Source of the DNA: CALVGQ01 sp964368495
GTDB lineage: Bacteria; Bacillota_I; Bacilli_A; Erysipelotrichales; Erysipelotrichaceae
Direction: 5' to 3'
Length of the DNA stretch: 64,000 nt
NCBI GenBank assembly: GCA_964368495.1
Contig: CAYJAJ010000005.1
Location: 1 to 64,000 of the forward strand
This document shows positions 1-9,211 of this stretch, in pieces. A model generated the notes under the pieces. That model was given only the letters and a program-made list of their open reading frames with translations. It was not told the origin of the DNA and searched no databases. Each line of letters begins with the position of its first letter. The stretch's first letter is position 1. Both the position numbers and the translations under genes were made by a program.

Positions 1-182
1 ATGATAGCACAATTCGTGTAGTTTATCCGCAATCTGTAGGTTCAGTAACTTGTGGTCAAGAAGCTGTTTTTTATCAAGGAGATATTGTTCTTGGTGGGGG
101 AGTTATTGATAAAGTTTTCAAACATGGTATTGAATTAAATGATAAAATTCAGGAGGTACTTACAAATGCAAATCATGAATAA
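1..182 (+). CDS. mnmA: tRNA 2-thiouridylase MnmA, C-terminal end (partial)
   Basis: The reading frame enters from the left edge (first full codon at base 3) and ends at TAA 180-182. The last 59 residues include GQEAVFYQGDIVLGGGVID, the typical C-terminal beta-barrel segment of MnmA/TrmU. MnmA uses ATP and a persulfide relay to thiolate U34 of the Lys, Glu and Gln tRNAs. The catalytic domain lies outside the window. The next gene begins inside this one (ATG at 166), so the two are probably translationally coupled. In Bacillus, trmU also lies just upstream of the recD2-alaS region, which supports the call. The identity rests on the tail motif and synteny. Confidence 0.9.
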   Translation, partial: DSTIRVVYPQSVGSVTCGQEAVFYQGDIVLGGGVIDKVFKHGIELNDKIQEVLTNANHE

Positions 183-852
183 AAAACTAGGTAGATTTAA
201 TATATTGTTTTATTTTTTAGGTTATATTTTTCTTGTGCAAATTGCAGTTACAATTTTGGCTGCTTTAATCAATCCAAATATTTCAATAAATACAGTTATG
301 CTGCTTACTGAAATTATTGTACTAGTATGCTACATTAAGAAAAATTTTTCTTTTTTAAAAATTGAATTTATTATTTTTAAAGATAATATAAAAGAATCAT
401 TTATACAAGTCGCAAATTGGCTTGCTTGGATTTATATCTTAAATTTTTTGTCAAATGTCGCTATAACTTTTCTTTTGGGAATTGAATCAAGTGAAAATCA
501 AAGTCTAATTGTTGAGAGTATGCAAGGAAATGTTTTAATAACAATGTTTTCGATTATCGTATTTGCACCGATTGTTGAGGAATTAGTATTTCGTGCATCT
601 ATTTTTTCGCTATTTTATAAAAAAAATAAAACTTTAGCTGTTATTTTAGGATCATCAATTTTCGGTTTAATGCATGTACTAGTTTCAATATTTTCACAAA
701 ACTATGTCGATTTAGTTTACTTTATTCCATATGCACTAATGGGTTATTGCATTTGTCAATGTTATATAAAATCAAATAATTTTATTGCACCATTCTTATT
801 GCACTTTATCAACAATATTATTGGAGCAGCATCAATCTTAACGTTGTTATGA
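166..852 (+). CDS. CPBP family intramembrane metalloprotease
   Basis: This 228-residue membrane protein has several hydrophobic helices and the three signatures of the CPBP (Abi, CAAX-protease-like) family: EELVFR near residue 138, FGLMH near 167 and a C-terminal HFINN motif. These supply the Glu and His residues of the intramembrane metal site. ATG 166 is chosen because AGGAGG at 151-156 lies nine bases upstream; an in-frame ATG at 139 has no such site and ATG 175 is also possible. The gene overlaps mnmA at its start, and its TGA overlaps the recD2 ATG at 849 (ATGA), so it is part of a coupled operon. Family members process membrane proteins or peptides, or give bacteriocin immunity; the substrate here is unknown. 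Confidence 0.8.
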   Translation: MQIMNKKLGRFNILFYFLGYIFLVQIAVTILAALINPNISINTVMLLTEIIVLVCYIKKNFSFLKIEFIIFKDNIKESFIQVANWLAWIYILNFLSNVAITFLLGIESSENQSLIVESMQGNVLITMFSIIVFAPIVEELVFRASIFSLFYKKNKTLAVILGSSIFGLMHVLVSIFSQNYVDLVYFIPYALMGYCICQCYIKSNNFIAPFLLHFINNIIGAASILTLL

Positions 853-3032
853 GCGAGTTAGTTACTATACAAGCGAAATTTATTAAGTTCATATTTCACA
901 ATAAAGATAATAAATTTTCTGTAGCAGTATTTGAATTAAATGACATGAGTGAAAAAGAAGTAATTGTAACTGGATATTTTAATGGATTTGAAAAAGATGT
1001 ATTTTATTTGTTAAAAGGACAATATGTTGAGCATGTTCGATATGGAATGCAATTTCAGACTGAAGAAGTTGAAAGATTAATTTCAACAAATTATGATGAT
1101 TTGGTAAGTTTTTTATCGAGTTCTTTATTTGTAGGGATTGGTAAAAAATATGCAGAAACAATTGTAGATACCTTAGGTGTCAATTGCATAGAATTAATTA
1201 AAGATGATATAAATGTTTTACAACAAGTTCCTAAAATGAATATTAAAAGAAAAGCTGCTATTATTGAAGGTATTGGTGCAAGCCAAGATGATTTACAAAA
1301 ACAAATTACTTTTTTTAAAAACCATGGAATCAATCTTAGAAATTGCATTAAAATCGAATGCACTTATGGAGCAGAAGCGATTAAAATCATAAGTGAAAAT
1401 CCATACAAATTAGTAGAAGATATTGACGGTATCGGTTTTACAACAGCTGATAAATTAGCTATGAGTTTAAATTTTTCGCTTGATAATGTGATGAGGTTAG
1501 AATCTGCTTTAATCTCAGTTGTAATGGAATGTTCAATGGCAAGTGGGGATACTTACGTTGATATCGATATCTTGCCAGAAGCTCTCATAAAAAAAACACA
1601 AGTTAATAATCTTGATTTTGATTCTGTTTTATCTGGATGTTTACTAAAAAGATTTTTGATACAGGAAGAAAATCGTATTTATCACCACACACAGTATATT
1701 GCAGAAAATATTATTGCGAATTACTTAGCCTATTTTCCGCAAGAAAAAATTGAAAATCCTGGTGATTTGGAATTAGAAACTTTAATCGATGAACTGCAGA
1801 AGAGCGAACATATTGAGTATGATAAAATTCAAGTTGAGGCAATAAATTCTTTTTTTACTGAAGACGTATTAATTTGTACTGGTGGACCTGGAACAGGAAA
1901 AACAACTGTTGTTAAGGCTCTTGTTTCCTTATTTAGAAATTCATTTCCGTATTATCAAATTCAATGCTGTGCACCTACAGGTCGTGCGGCAAAGAGACTT
2001 GCCGAATTAACTGGTGTGCCTTGTTCGACGATTCATAGCCTGCTAAAATGGGATTTAGAGACAAATTCTTTTGGAAAAAATGATACAGAACCTCTTTCGA
2101 TTGATTGCTTAATTATCGATGAGTTTTCAATGGTTGATTCTTGGCTATTTAGTAATTTACTTAAAGCAGGAACTCAATTTAAAAAGATTTGTATCATCGG
2201 AGATGAAGATCAACTTCCATCAGTATCGTGCGGCAGCGTTCTTAAGGACTTAATTGATAGTAAATTATTTAAAACAATTCGTTTACAAACTATATTTAGG
2301 CAAAAAGATGGTTCAGATGTAATTAAATTAGCACATAACATAAGAAACTCCAAAGATACAAGTAATTCATTTAATGGCGATGTAGTATTTTTTAATTATG
2401 ATCAGTATTCGGTAAAAAAAGCAGTTACTCAAGTTGTTTCGAGAGCTTTAGAAAAGGGTTATACTATAAATGATATTCAGGTGTTAGCTAGTAAATATAA
2501 TGGAGTAGCTGGAATTGATCGTCTCAATGTCACTTTACAAGAGAGTTTTAATCCACCATCATCTGATAAACGTGAGTTTAAAGTAGGATACCGTGTTTTT
2601 AGAGAAAATGATAAAATACTGCAACTAAAGAATCAAGTAGATGATGATGTATTTAATGGTGATATTGGTACATTAGTAGAGATAGTGTATCCAGAAGAAG
2701 ATCATAATAACAAAACAAGACTGATTGTTGATTTTGATGGAATCTTTGTTGAGTACACAAGTGAAAACATATTAAATATTACACATGCATACTGCATTTC
2801 AGTTCATAAATCACAAGGTAGCGAATATCCAATTGTAATAATGCCAATTGTCAAAGAGGCCATGTTCATGCTACAAAAAAGACTTTTATATACGGCAATA
2901 ACACGTGCAAAAAAGTCATTAATTCTCGTAGGCGAGCAAAATGTATGGAATTACGGTTTAAATAATAAAGAAAGAAGTAGAAATACAACGCTAATTATGA
3001 GATTGAACGCTGAAAATAATGTAAATAGATAA
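849..3032 (+). CDS. recD2: ATP-dependent DNA helicase RecD2 (RecD/TraA type)
   Basis: This 727-residue superfamily 1 helicase has the long RecD2-type N-terminal region (OB fold and helix-hairpin-helix-like repeats, about residues 1-320). The helicase core follows: Walker A GGPGTGKTT near 345, the Walker B segment IIDEFSMVD near 422, and late motifs VHKSQGSEYP near 652 and YTAITRAKK near 682. RecD2 unwinds DNA 5'-3' and is linked to replication-fork and mismatch-repair functions in bacteria that lack RecBC. The start ATG overlaps the previous stop. The gene corresponds to Bacillus yrrC, which lies in the same mnmA-to-alaS neighbourhood. Confidence 0.92.
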   Translation: MSELVTIQAKFIKFIFHNKDNKFSVAVFELNDMSEKEVIVTGYFNGFEKDVFYLLKGQYVEHVRYGMQFQTEEVERLISTNYDDLVSFLSSSLFVGIGKKYAETIVDTLGVNCIELIKDDINVLQQVPKMNIKRKAAIIEGIGASQDDLQKQITFFKNHGINLRNCIKIECTYGAEAIKIISENPYKLVEDIDGIGFTTADKLAMSLNFSLDNVMRLESALISVVMECSMASGDTYVDIDILPEALIKKTQVNNLDFDSVLSGCLLKRFLIQEENRIYHHTQYIAENIIANYLAYFPQEKIENPGDLELETLIDELQKSEHIEYDKIQVEAINSFFTEDVLICTGGPGTGKTTVVKALVSLFRNSFPYYQIQCCAPTGRAAKRLAELTGVPCSTIHSLLKWDLETNSFGKNDTEPLSIDCLIIDEFSMVDSWLFSNLLKAGTQFKKICIIGDEDQLPSVSCGSVLKDLIDSKLFKTIRLQTIFRQKDGSDVIKLAHNIRNSKDTSNSFNGDVVFFNYDQYSVKKAVTQVVSRALEKGYTINDIQVLASKYNGVAGIDRLNVTLQESFNPPSSDKREFKVGYRVFRENDKILQLKNQVDDDVFNGDIGTLVEIVYPEEDHNNKTRLIVDFDGIFVEYTSENILNITHAYCISVHKSQGSEYPIVIMPIVKEAMFMLQKRLLYTAITRAKKSLILVGEQNVWNYGLNNKERSRNTTLIMRLNAENNVNR

Positions 3033-3117
3033 CAAATTTAAATTTACATTTACTGTTTATTTTTTGAGTGTATTTGTAATATTATTCCTTTAACAAATAT
3101 AGGAGGATTTGTATTTT

Positions 3118-4335
3118 ATGAATGAGTTAGGGGTTTATTTTAAAACAACTCGAATATTGAAAAATATGTCGAAAAAAGAAGTTTGCGCAAATGCGAATAT
3201 TTCAAGACAGTATCTTAGTAAAATTGAAGATACAAAAGAGTATTTTAGCATTAATAATAAGATGTGCAAACGACTACAAAATGCACTGAATGCAAATTTG
3301 ATACAAGACAAAAAGTTTTATGATAAATTTGAGAAAATAAGCTCATTATTTGTTACTCATGTTTTGCAAGGGAATGATGAAGTTGCATATAAAGCGTATC
3401 GGGAGCTAAGAAAAGATGTAAATGAAATTTATAATACTACATATTTGCCTAATTATTTGCTTATAGAGTACATTCATGCCGTGATATATAATGATGTATT
3501 TCAAGATTATGATTTTCTAAACGATGTATTAATTAAAATTCATAATCAATTTAATGTTAGAAATATGCATTTGTATTTTCTATTTAATGCGATTTATTGC
3601 TATAAAAATAATAAATTAGATCAAGCATTAGAAAAATTTATGTTATTAAAAGAACTTCACTATGAGCCATGTTTAAATGCATTCAAAGAGTACTATCTTG
3701 CATTACTAAATTTAAGATTAGGGTGTAATTTGGACGCAATAAATTGTTTAACTAATGCGAAAAATATCTTTGATAAATCGTATAATACAAAGCGAAGCCT
3801 TCAATGTTTAAATGCTTTAACTAAAGTTTATATCCAGTTAAATGAATATCATTATGCAATTACTAATTGTAATAAAGTGGAGAAAACACTTACTTTTCAT
3901 CAAAATCACGAGTTATATAATGATAATTTAGAAAACTATGTCTTATCTACTATATACCTAGAAGAGTACGATAAGGCATTGCAGTGTATTGAAGAAAAGT
4001 ATGTTTACAATAATAATCCTATGTTTTTATTATACGTAGAATTTTTGTGTATGAAAACTAACAGGAGTCCAAAGTGTCTCAACGAGTTACGAAGCACAGA
4101 TTACACTCATAAGTTAACGAATGTTGTGGTTAATTTGACTAATAAAATTAGAAAAATAAATAAGAATAAAAAAGACTGTGAAAAACTTTATTTAAAGTGT
4201 GTTGAAATCATTAGTAAAAATACTTTTATTGATCGTAATTTTTTAAAAATTCTTTATCGTGAACTTGTTATATTTTACAAAAATGACCGAAATTATAATT
4301 TAGCTCTTTATTATTATGAAAAATATACGAATTAG
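3118..4335 (+). CDS. Helix-turn-helix regulator with TPR-like C-terminal domain
   Basis: This 405-residue protein starts with an XRE-type helix-turn-helix (about residues 5-60, including ISRQYLSKIE). A long all-helical region with repeated pairs such as YNLALYYYEKY and EYDKALQCIEEKY follows and looks like TPR repeats. This layout matches the RRNPP class (Rgg, PlcR, NprR, PrgX), whose members bind a small signalling peptide in the TPR groove. ATG 3118 is chosen because AGGAGG at 3101-3106 lies 11 bases upstream; a TTG at 3109 is too close to it. A short ORF for a 48-residue peptide follows at 4395. No target or ligand can be read from the sequence; the RRNPP assignment is inference from architecture. 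Confidence 0.75.
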   Translation: MNELGVYFKTTRILKNMSKKEVCANANISRQYLSKIEDTKEYFSINNKMCKRLQNALNANLIQDKKFYDKFEKISSLFVTHVLQGNDEVAYKAYRELRKDVNEIYNTTYLPNYLLIEYIHAVIYNDVFQDYDFLNDVLIKIHNQFNVRNMHLYFLFNAIYCYKNNKLDQALEKFMLLKELHYEPCLNAFKEYYLALLNLRLGCNLDAINCLTNAKNIFDKSYNTKRSLQCLNALTKVYIQLNEYHYAITNCNKVEKTLTFHQNHELYNDNLENYVLSTIYLEEYDKALQCIEEKYVYNNNPMFLLYVEFLCMKTNRSPKCLNELRSTDYTHKLTNVVVNLTNKIRKINKNKKDCEKLYLKCVEIISKNTFIDRNFLKILYRELVIFYKNDRNYNLALYYYEKYTN

Positions 4336-4394
4336 TTTTTTAATGTATAGAATGTCTTAAAATACACACAATATAACTGTAAGGAGTGAGTACT

Positions 4395-4541
4395 ATGAAA
4401 AAATGTTGTATTACATTTATGTTAGGGTGCATTGCAGGGATAGCAGTAGGGTATATTTATGAAGAAGAAATGTATGATAAAATGCATACCATAAATAGAG
4501 CACAAAGAAAAGTAATGCGCCGTATGCGTAATTTACCATAA
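4395..4541 (+). CDS. Small membrane-anchored protein, 48 residues
   Basis: This short ORF follows AAGGAG at 4381-4386, nine bases before its ATG. The protein has a lysine and two cysteines, then one hydrophobic segment (about residues 6-20, with small GCIAGIAVG residues). A charged tail rich in Arg, Lys and Met ends in RNLP. The tail is predicted to be cytoplasmic or to be released by processing. It lies directly after a TPR-type regulator, the position in which RRNPP signal peptides are often encoded. However, its tail also resembles ordinary small membrane proteins of Firmicutes. I do not recognise the family; function unknown. Confidence 0.65.
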   Translation: MKKCCITFMLGCIAGIAVGYIYEEEMYDKMHTINRAQRKVMRRMRNLP

Positions 4542-4564
4542 TAACCCAGAAGGGTTATTTTATT
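4541..4564 (+). terminator. Short hairpin, possible weak terminator or SD-masking stem
   Basis: A perfect 7-bp stem (ATAACCC, loop AGAA, GGGTTAT) is followed by TTTTATTT. It begins on the stop codon of the 48-residue ORF and ends just before the ATG at 4566. The purine-rich AGAAGGG that could serve as the ribosome-binding site of the next gene lies in the loop and 3' arm. The stem could therefore limit translation rather than, or as well as, ending transcription. Confidence 0.45.
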
Positions 4565-4565
4565 T

Positions 4566-5600
4566 ATGTATAGTAATCGACAATTATCCAACTTGTTAAT
4601 ATTGTTGAGCATCCTAACAATATTGGTTATCTTGCAAATCACTCAGTTATTAACGCCAATACTTGAATGTATCCAACTGTTTTCATTTTTTCCTACTTCC
4701 ATTATCATCGCCTTTATTTTTGAACCATTTATTGAATACATACCTCTTAAATCACGTTTTATAAAAAGCTCATGCGTGTATTTAGGTTTATTATTAATTC
4801 TAGCGATTGTTGTTTTATTGATTGTTCCATCATTTAAACATGAAGCGGAAATTCTAGTAGCAAAAGTGCATACTTTTTCTTCTAGTGATTTTACATTATT
4901 AAGACAAGTTGAAGGACTTGATTTTAATAAAGGGATTGAAATTGCTTTATCATCAACAATGAATATTTTTAAATCCCTTGGGAACTTTAGTTTAGGGTAT
5001 GTTGCTGCATATTTTATTTCACTTGATTTTCCAACTATTGTTCATTTTATTTTTAGACACTTCCCACTGTTAAGTCGATTTGATAATTTTTATAAAACCT
5101 GCCATAATTTAATTTTTCATTATATCAAAGGTTTATCTCTTGATATTGCACTATTATTTGGCATCAATTTATTTGTGTTATATTTTTTTAGATTTGAGCA
5201 TCCTTTTGTGTTTGCTCTATTATTAGCATTTATGAATTTAATTCCATATGTTGGTGCAACTATAGCACAGTTATTGGTATTAACGGTAGATACAATAAAC
5301 TATGGAAGTTTTCGCCTGGAGTTGTTTATTTCTTTGTTTGTTGTACAACAAATTGAGTCCAATTTACTACAACCCTATATATTTAAAAAAATGCTGAATA
5401 TCAAACCGATATTAACATTGTGTTCGATTTTATTTTTTGGTTTGTTATTTGGACTATTTGGGGTAATCTTAGCTCCAATACTAGCTGGAATATTACAGTT
5501 ACTTTATCAAAGTTATATCTATACAAACAAAAGAAAAAAAGTTGGCACATGGGAAAATGTGTGGTATAATTTCGAAGAAATCAAAGATGAAGATAAGTAA
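4566..5600 (+). CDS. AI-2E family transporter (YrrI-like permease)
   Basis: This 344-residue polytopic membrane protein has paired N-terminal hydrophobic segments, a soluble middle (about residues 90-140) and a C-terminal membrane bundle. The late part carries the family-typical FALLLAFMNLIPYVGATIAQ and FGVILAPILAGIL segments. Members are called AI-2 exporters by homology to TqsA, but several act as sodium/proton antiporters or have no proven substrate. Bacillus yrrI occupies the same position upstream of alaS, which supports orthology. The only start-proximal ribosome-binding sequence is AGAAGGG, 11 bases upstream and partly inside a hairpin. Confidence 0.85.
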   Translation: MYSNRQLSNLLILLSILTILVILQITQLLTPILECIQLFSFFPTSIIIAFIFEPFIEYIPLKSRFIKSSCVYLGLLLILAIVVLLIVPSFKHEAEILVAKVHTFSSSDFTLLRQVEGLDFNKGIEIALSSTMNIFKSLGNFSLGYVAAYFISLDFPTIVHFIFRHFPLLSRFDNFYKTCHNLIFHYIKGLSLDIALLFGINLFVLYFFRFEHPFVFALLLAFMNLIPYVGATIAQLLVLTVDTINYGSFRLELFISLFVVQQIESNLLQPYIFKKMLNIKPILTLCSILFFGLLFGLFGVILAPILAGILQLLYQSYIYTNKRKKVGTWENVWYNFEEIKDEDK

Positions 5601-5800
5601 GAAAGTAAAAAAAAGAGACAAAGTGATTGGTGAAAGCTTTGATACATTTCTGAAGCTCCTTCTAAGAGTGTTTAATCCACACCGTAACTCGCGTTAAGAG
5701 AAAGCAAGGTGCATACATTTTTTGTATGAATCAGGATGGTACCGCGTATAACTTTATTTACGTTCCTGGAATTATTTCAGGGATTTTTTATTTTTTTAAG
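5601..5800 (+). promoter_or_regulatory. T-box leader with alanine specifier, controlling alaS
   Basis: The leader contains the conserved T-box AGGATGGTACCGCG at 5733-5746. A Stem I 3' segment of the usual pattern GAA-specifier-NNNTTC has GCT (alanine) at 5655-5657, with the distal-loop-like GGTGAAAG at about 5631-5638. A terminator stem follows at about 5762-5783 (CCTGGAA pairing with TTTCAGG, plus flanking wobble pairs) and then a long T run to 5797. Uncharged tRNA-Ala should pair with the specifier and T-box and favour the antiterminator, allowing alaS transcription. The T-box and specifier are read directly; the switching mechanism is established for the class. Confidence 0.93.
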
Positions 5801-5809
5801 GAGGATACA

Positions 5810-8428
5810 ATGAAAAATTTAACAACATCACAAGTTAGACAAATGTTTTTAGACTTTTTTAAAGAAAAAGGTCATATGATTGAGCCAGGAGCAGCATTAG
5901 TTCCTCATAATGATCCAACATTGCTATGGATTAATTCAGGTGTTGCAGCATTAAAGAAATATTTTGATGGAAGTGAAAAACCAAAAAGCAATAGAATTGT
6001 TAATGCGCAAAAAAGTATTCGAACTAATGACATTGAAAATGTAGGTAAAACAGCTAGGCATCATACATTTTTTGAAATGTTAGGAAATTTCTCGATTGGA
6101 GATTACTTTAAAGAAGAAGCCATTGCTTTTGCTTGGGAGTTTTTGACAAGTGAAAAATGGATTGGATTTGATAAAGAACGTTTATATGTTTCTGTCTATG
6201 CAGATGATGAAGTTGCATACAATACATGGGTTAATGTCATTAAAGTGGATCCAAGCCATATTTTAAAAACTTATGATAATTTTTGGGAAATTGGAGAAGG
6301 GCCAGGAGGGCCAAATAGTGAAATATTCTATGATCGTGGAATTGAATTTGATCCAGAGAATATCGGAGAAAAATTGTTTTTTGAAGAACTTGAAAATGAT
6401 CGCTATATTGAAGTTTGGAATGTAGTATTTAGTCAATACAATTGTAAGCCTGAATTAGATCGCAAAGATTATCAAGAGCTTCCACAAAAAAATATTGATA
6501 CTGGAATGGGATTGGAGCGTTTAGTATCTATTATTCAAGGTGGTGAAACAAATTTTGATACTGATACATTTTTACCATTAATTCGCGAAGTTGAAAAATA
6601 TGCTCAATTTCCATATGAAAATGAACACAAAATGGCTTATCGTGTAATTGCAGATCATATTCGTACTGTTACTTTTGCAATAAGTGATGGTGCTGCATTT
6701 TCTAATGAAGGTCGTGGGTATGTGCTACGTCGTGTTCTACGTCGTGCTGTTCGATATGGTATTAAATTAAAGATTCAAGGTGCATTTATGTATAAACTTG
6801 TTGATTTAGTTGCAGAAAATATGAAAGATTTTTATCCATATCTAGTCGAAAGAAAAGAATTAGTTGCTAAACTTGTAAAAATTGAGGAAGAGACATTTGC
6901 AACGACATTAAATAACGGAGAAAAACTTCTACAGGAAGCTTTAGAAAACACAACAGATGTATTGAGTGGTGAAATTATATTTAAATTATACGATACATAT
7001 GGTTTTCCAAAAGAGTTAACTGTTGAAATTGCAGAAGAAAAAGGATTAAAAGTCGATAACGAAGGATTCGAAAAATGCATGGAAGAACAAAGAAGTCGTG
7101 CAAGAAATTCGCGTGTTGATGAACAATCTATGTCTTCTCAATCAGAAGATTTAATGAATTTCACTGATGATTTTGAGTTTGTTGGTTACAATGAAATTGA
7201 AAATGATGCGAAGATAACTGGATGCTTTATTAATGGACAACAAGTCAATGAAATTAGTGATGAGGGACAAATTATTTTAGATAAAACGTGTTTCTATGCT
7301 GAAAGTGGTGGTCAAATTGCTGATACTGGTGTGATAAAAGGTAAAAATTTTGAACTTCAAGTTCTTAATGTCATTAAAGCACCTCATCATCAACATCTAC
7401 ATCACATTAAAGTGATTAGTGGGAAAGTATGTGTAAATGATACAGTTCATGCATCCATTGATTTAATAAAGCGAGTAAAAATTAAAGCAAATCATAGTTC
7501 AATTCACTTACTTCAAAGTGCATTAAAAGAAATACTAGGCGATCATATTGCACAAGCTGGTTCGTATGCAGGTGATGAATATTCACGTTTTGACTTTACT
7601 CATTTTGAAAAACTTACTGATCAACAACTTCATGAGGTTGAAAATAGAGTGAACCAAATGATTATGCAAAACAACGAAGTTAAAACAGATTTAATGAGCA
7701 TTGAAGAAGCTAAAGTGAGTGGAGCTATTGCACTGTTTGATGAAAAATATTCTGATTTAGTTCGTGTTGTAAGTATGGGGGATGTTTCTAATGAGTTATG
7801 TGGTGGTACACATGTCGCTAATACACAAGAAATAGGTGTATATAAAATTTTATCTGAGGAAAGTATTGGTTCAGGTATTCGACGCATTACTGCAAAAACA
7901 AAAATGAATGCTTACTTAGAATACGTAGGGTATCAAGATACATTAAAATCAATTTCGTCTATGTTAAAAATGAATAGCATTAACAATGTAGATGATAAAG
8001 TACACCAAATTTTGGAAGAAAATAATAGTTTACGTAAAGTAATTGCTAGTTTAAATCAAAAAATGTTGATTCTTCAAGCTGATGAAATGGTTGCACAAGC
8101 TGAATCAATTAATGGGATCAATTTAATTATTAAAAAATTAGAGAATGCGGATAGTTCTTCATTAAAAAGTTTAGCAGAGACATTAAAAAATAAATGTGAA
8201 AACTCATTTGTGTTCTTAGCAAATGTTGTAGATGAAGATAAAGTAATCTTTGTTGCTGCTAGCTCACAAGAGGCAATTAAAAGAGGTATGAAGGCTGGAG
8301 ATATTGTGAAATTAGCTGCAACTACTACTGGTGGAAATGGCGGAGGTCGTCCTGACTTGGCACAAGCAGGTGGTAAGGATTGTAGCAAATTAGATGAAGT
8401 TTTTGCACTAATAAAAGAAAAAATATAA
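5810..8428 (+). CDS. alaS: Alanyl-tRNA synthetase
   Basis: This 872-residue enzyme charges tRNA-Ala. The N-terminal class II catalytic core starts with TSQVRQMFLDFFKEKGH and includes PHNDPTLLW. The editing domain has the metal ligands HSSIH near residue 562 and CGGTH near 664. The C-terminal DHHA1-type domain has GGNGGGRPDLAQAGG near 841. ATG 5810 is preceded by AAGGAGG at 5798-5804. An upstream in-frame ATG at 5726 lies inside the T-box and would add 28 unrelated residues, so it is rejected. Length is normal for the family. Expression is likely controlled by the alanine T-box upstream. Confidence 0.97.
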   Translation: MKNLTTSQVRQMFLDFFKEKGHMIEPGAALVPHNDPTLLWINSGVAALKKYFDGSEKPKSNRIVNAQKSIRTNDIENVGKTARHHTFFEMLGNFSIGDYFKEEAIAFAWEFLTSEKWIGFDKERLYVSVYADDEVAYNTWVNVIKVDPSHILKTYDNFWEIGEGPGGPNSEIFYDRGIEFDPENIGEKLFFEELENDRYIEVWNVVFSQYNCKPELDRKDYQELPQKNIDTGMGLERLVSIIQGGETNFDTDTFLPLIREVEKYAQFPYENEHKMAYRVIADHIRTVTFAISDGAAFSNEGRGYVLRRVLRRAVRYGIKLKIQGAFMYKLVDLVAENMKDFYPYLVERKELVAKLVKIEEETFATTLNNGEKLLQEALENTTDVLSGEIIFKLYDTYGFPKELTVEIAEEKGLKVDNEGFEKCMEEQRSRARNSRVDEQSMSSQSEDLMNFTDDFEFVGYNEIENDAKITGCFINGQQVNEISDEGQIILDKTCFYAESGGQIADTGVIKGKNFELQVLNVIKAPHHQHLHHIKVISGKVCVNDTVHASIDLIKRVKIKANHSSIHLLQSALKEILGDHIAQAGSYAGDEYSRFDFTHFEKLTDQQLHEVENRVNQMIMQNNEVKTDLMSIEEAKVSGAIALFDEKYSDLVRVVSMGDVSNELCGGTHVANTQEIGVYKILSEESIGSGIRRITAKTKMNAYLEYVGYQDTLKSISSMLKMNSINNVDDKVHQILEENNSLRKVIASLNQKMLILQADEMVAQAESINGINLIIKKLENADSSSLKSLAETLKNKCENSFVFLANVVDEDKVIFVAASSQEAIKRGMKAGDIVKLAATTTGGNGGGRPDLAQAGGKDCSKLDEVFALIKEKI

Positions 8429-8488
8429 CAATTACTTTATTTTTATAATGATATAAGATAAAATATACCTTATAAGGGAGGGTCGTTT

Positions 8489-8746
8489 ATGTCTAAGCAA
8501 CTTACTGAAACAATGGCGTTTAAATCAGATGAAATTCGTCGTGATAACATTAAACAAGTTTTGCGTATTACTAAAGAAGCGTTAGAAGAAAGAGGGTATA
8601 ATGCAGTTAATCAACTTGCAGGATATTTAATTTCAAATGATCCGGCTTATATTTCAAGTCATCGTAATGCACGTTCAATTATTCAATCTGTAGAACGTTA
8701 TGAAATAATTGAAGAAATAGTACGGGCATATCTGGAAGAAAAATAA
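8489..8746 (+). CDS. ireB: IreB family regulatory phosphoprotein
   Basis: This 85-residue protein (DUF965, Bacillus YrzL) has the conserved N-terminal MAFKSDEIRRDNIK-type segment and a C-terminal helical part ending in EEIVRAYLEEK. In Enterococcus the orthologue IreB is phosphorylated by the PASTA kinase IreK and modulates cephalosporin resistance; that role is transferred by family only. It follows alaS by 60 bases with its own strong AGGGAGG site. Its stop shares one base with the start of ruvX (TAATG), as in the conserved alaS-yrzL-yrrK order. Confidence 0.92.
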   Translation: MSKQLTETMAFKSDEIRRDNIKQVLRITKEALEERGYNAVNQLAGYLISNDPAYISSHRNARSIIQSVERYEIIEEIVRAYLEEK

Positions 8747-9159
8747 TGAGGATATTGGGACTGGACTTAGGAAGTAGAACCTGTGGTATTGCAATAAGTG
8801 ATCCATTAGGTATGATTGCAAGAACTGTTGAGACATATCGTTTTCAAGATGATGATTATGAAAGTGCTTGTAATTACATAGTGAAAATTTGTGAAGAACT
8901 AAAAGTAGATGAAATTGTTTTAGGACTACCAAAGCATATGAATGGCGATGTAGGAATACGTGGTCAAGTGTCTATTGATTTTAAAGAGATGCTTCAATCA
9001 AAAATGGATATGAAAGTCATATTGATTGATGAACGATTATCAACTGTAGCAGCAACGAAACTTTTAATTTCTGCAGATGTATCAAGAAAAAAGAGAAAAC
9101 AAGTTGTTGACCAAGTTGCAGCTGTACAAATTTTGCAAGGATATTTAGATTCAAAATAA
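8746..9159 (+). CDS. ruvX: Holliday junction resolvase-like RuvX (YqgF)
   Basis: This 137-residue RNase H-fold protein begins with LGLDLGSRTCGIAISD, the first acidic strand of the YqgF family. It has the GLPKHMNG segment near residue 65 and DERLSTVAA near 93, followed by DQVAA near 124; these contribute the acidic catalytic positions. Family members are implicated in 5' end processing of pre-16S rRNA and possibly in Holliday junction resolution. Translation is coupled to ireB through a one-base overlap. A strong terminator follows at 9166-9188. Confidence 0.93.
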   Translation: MRILGLDLGSRTCGIAISDPLGMIARTVETYRFQDDDYESACNYIVKICEELKVDEIVLGLPKHMNGDVGIRGQVSIDFKEMLQSKMDMKVILIDERLSTVAATKLLISADVSRKKRKQVVDQVAAVQILQGYLDSK

Positions 9160-9165
9160 GTGATT

Positions 9166-9188
9166 AAGGGTGAATCTCACCCTTTTTT
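9166..9188 (+). terminator. Intrinsic terminator after ruvX
   Basis: An 8-bp perfect stem (AAGGGTGA, loop ATC, TCACCCTT) runs into a T tract. It lies seven bases beyond the ruvX stop. Since the DUF1292 gene begins 24 bases later without a clear promoter, some read-through is likely. Confidence 0.85.
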
Positions 9189-9211
9189 AAAAAGAAATGA
9201 GGACTTTTAAT

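Noticed and set aside
5726..5809. In-frame extension of alaS to an upstream ATG (28 extra residues)
   Set aside because: The extra codons are translated T-box and terminator sequence, and the ATG at 5810 has a perfect ribosome-binding site.
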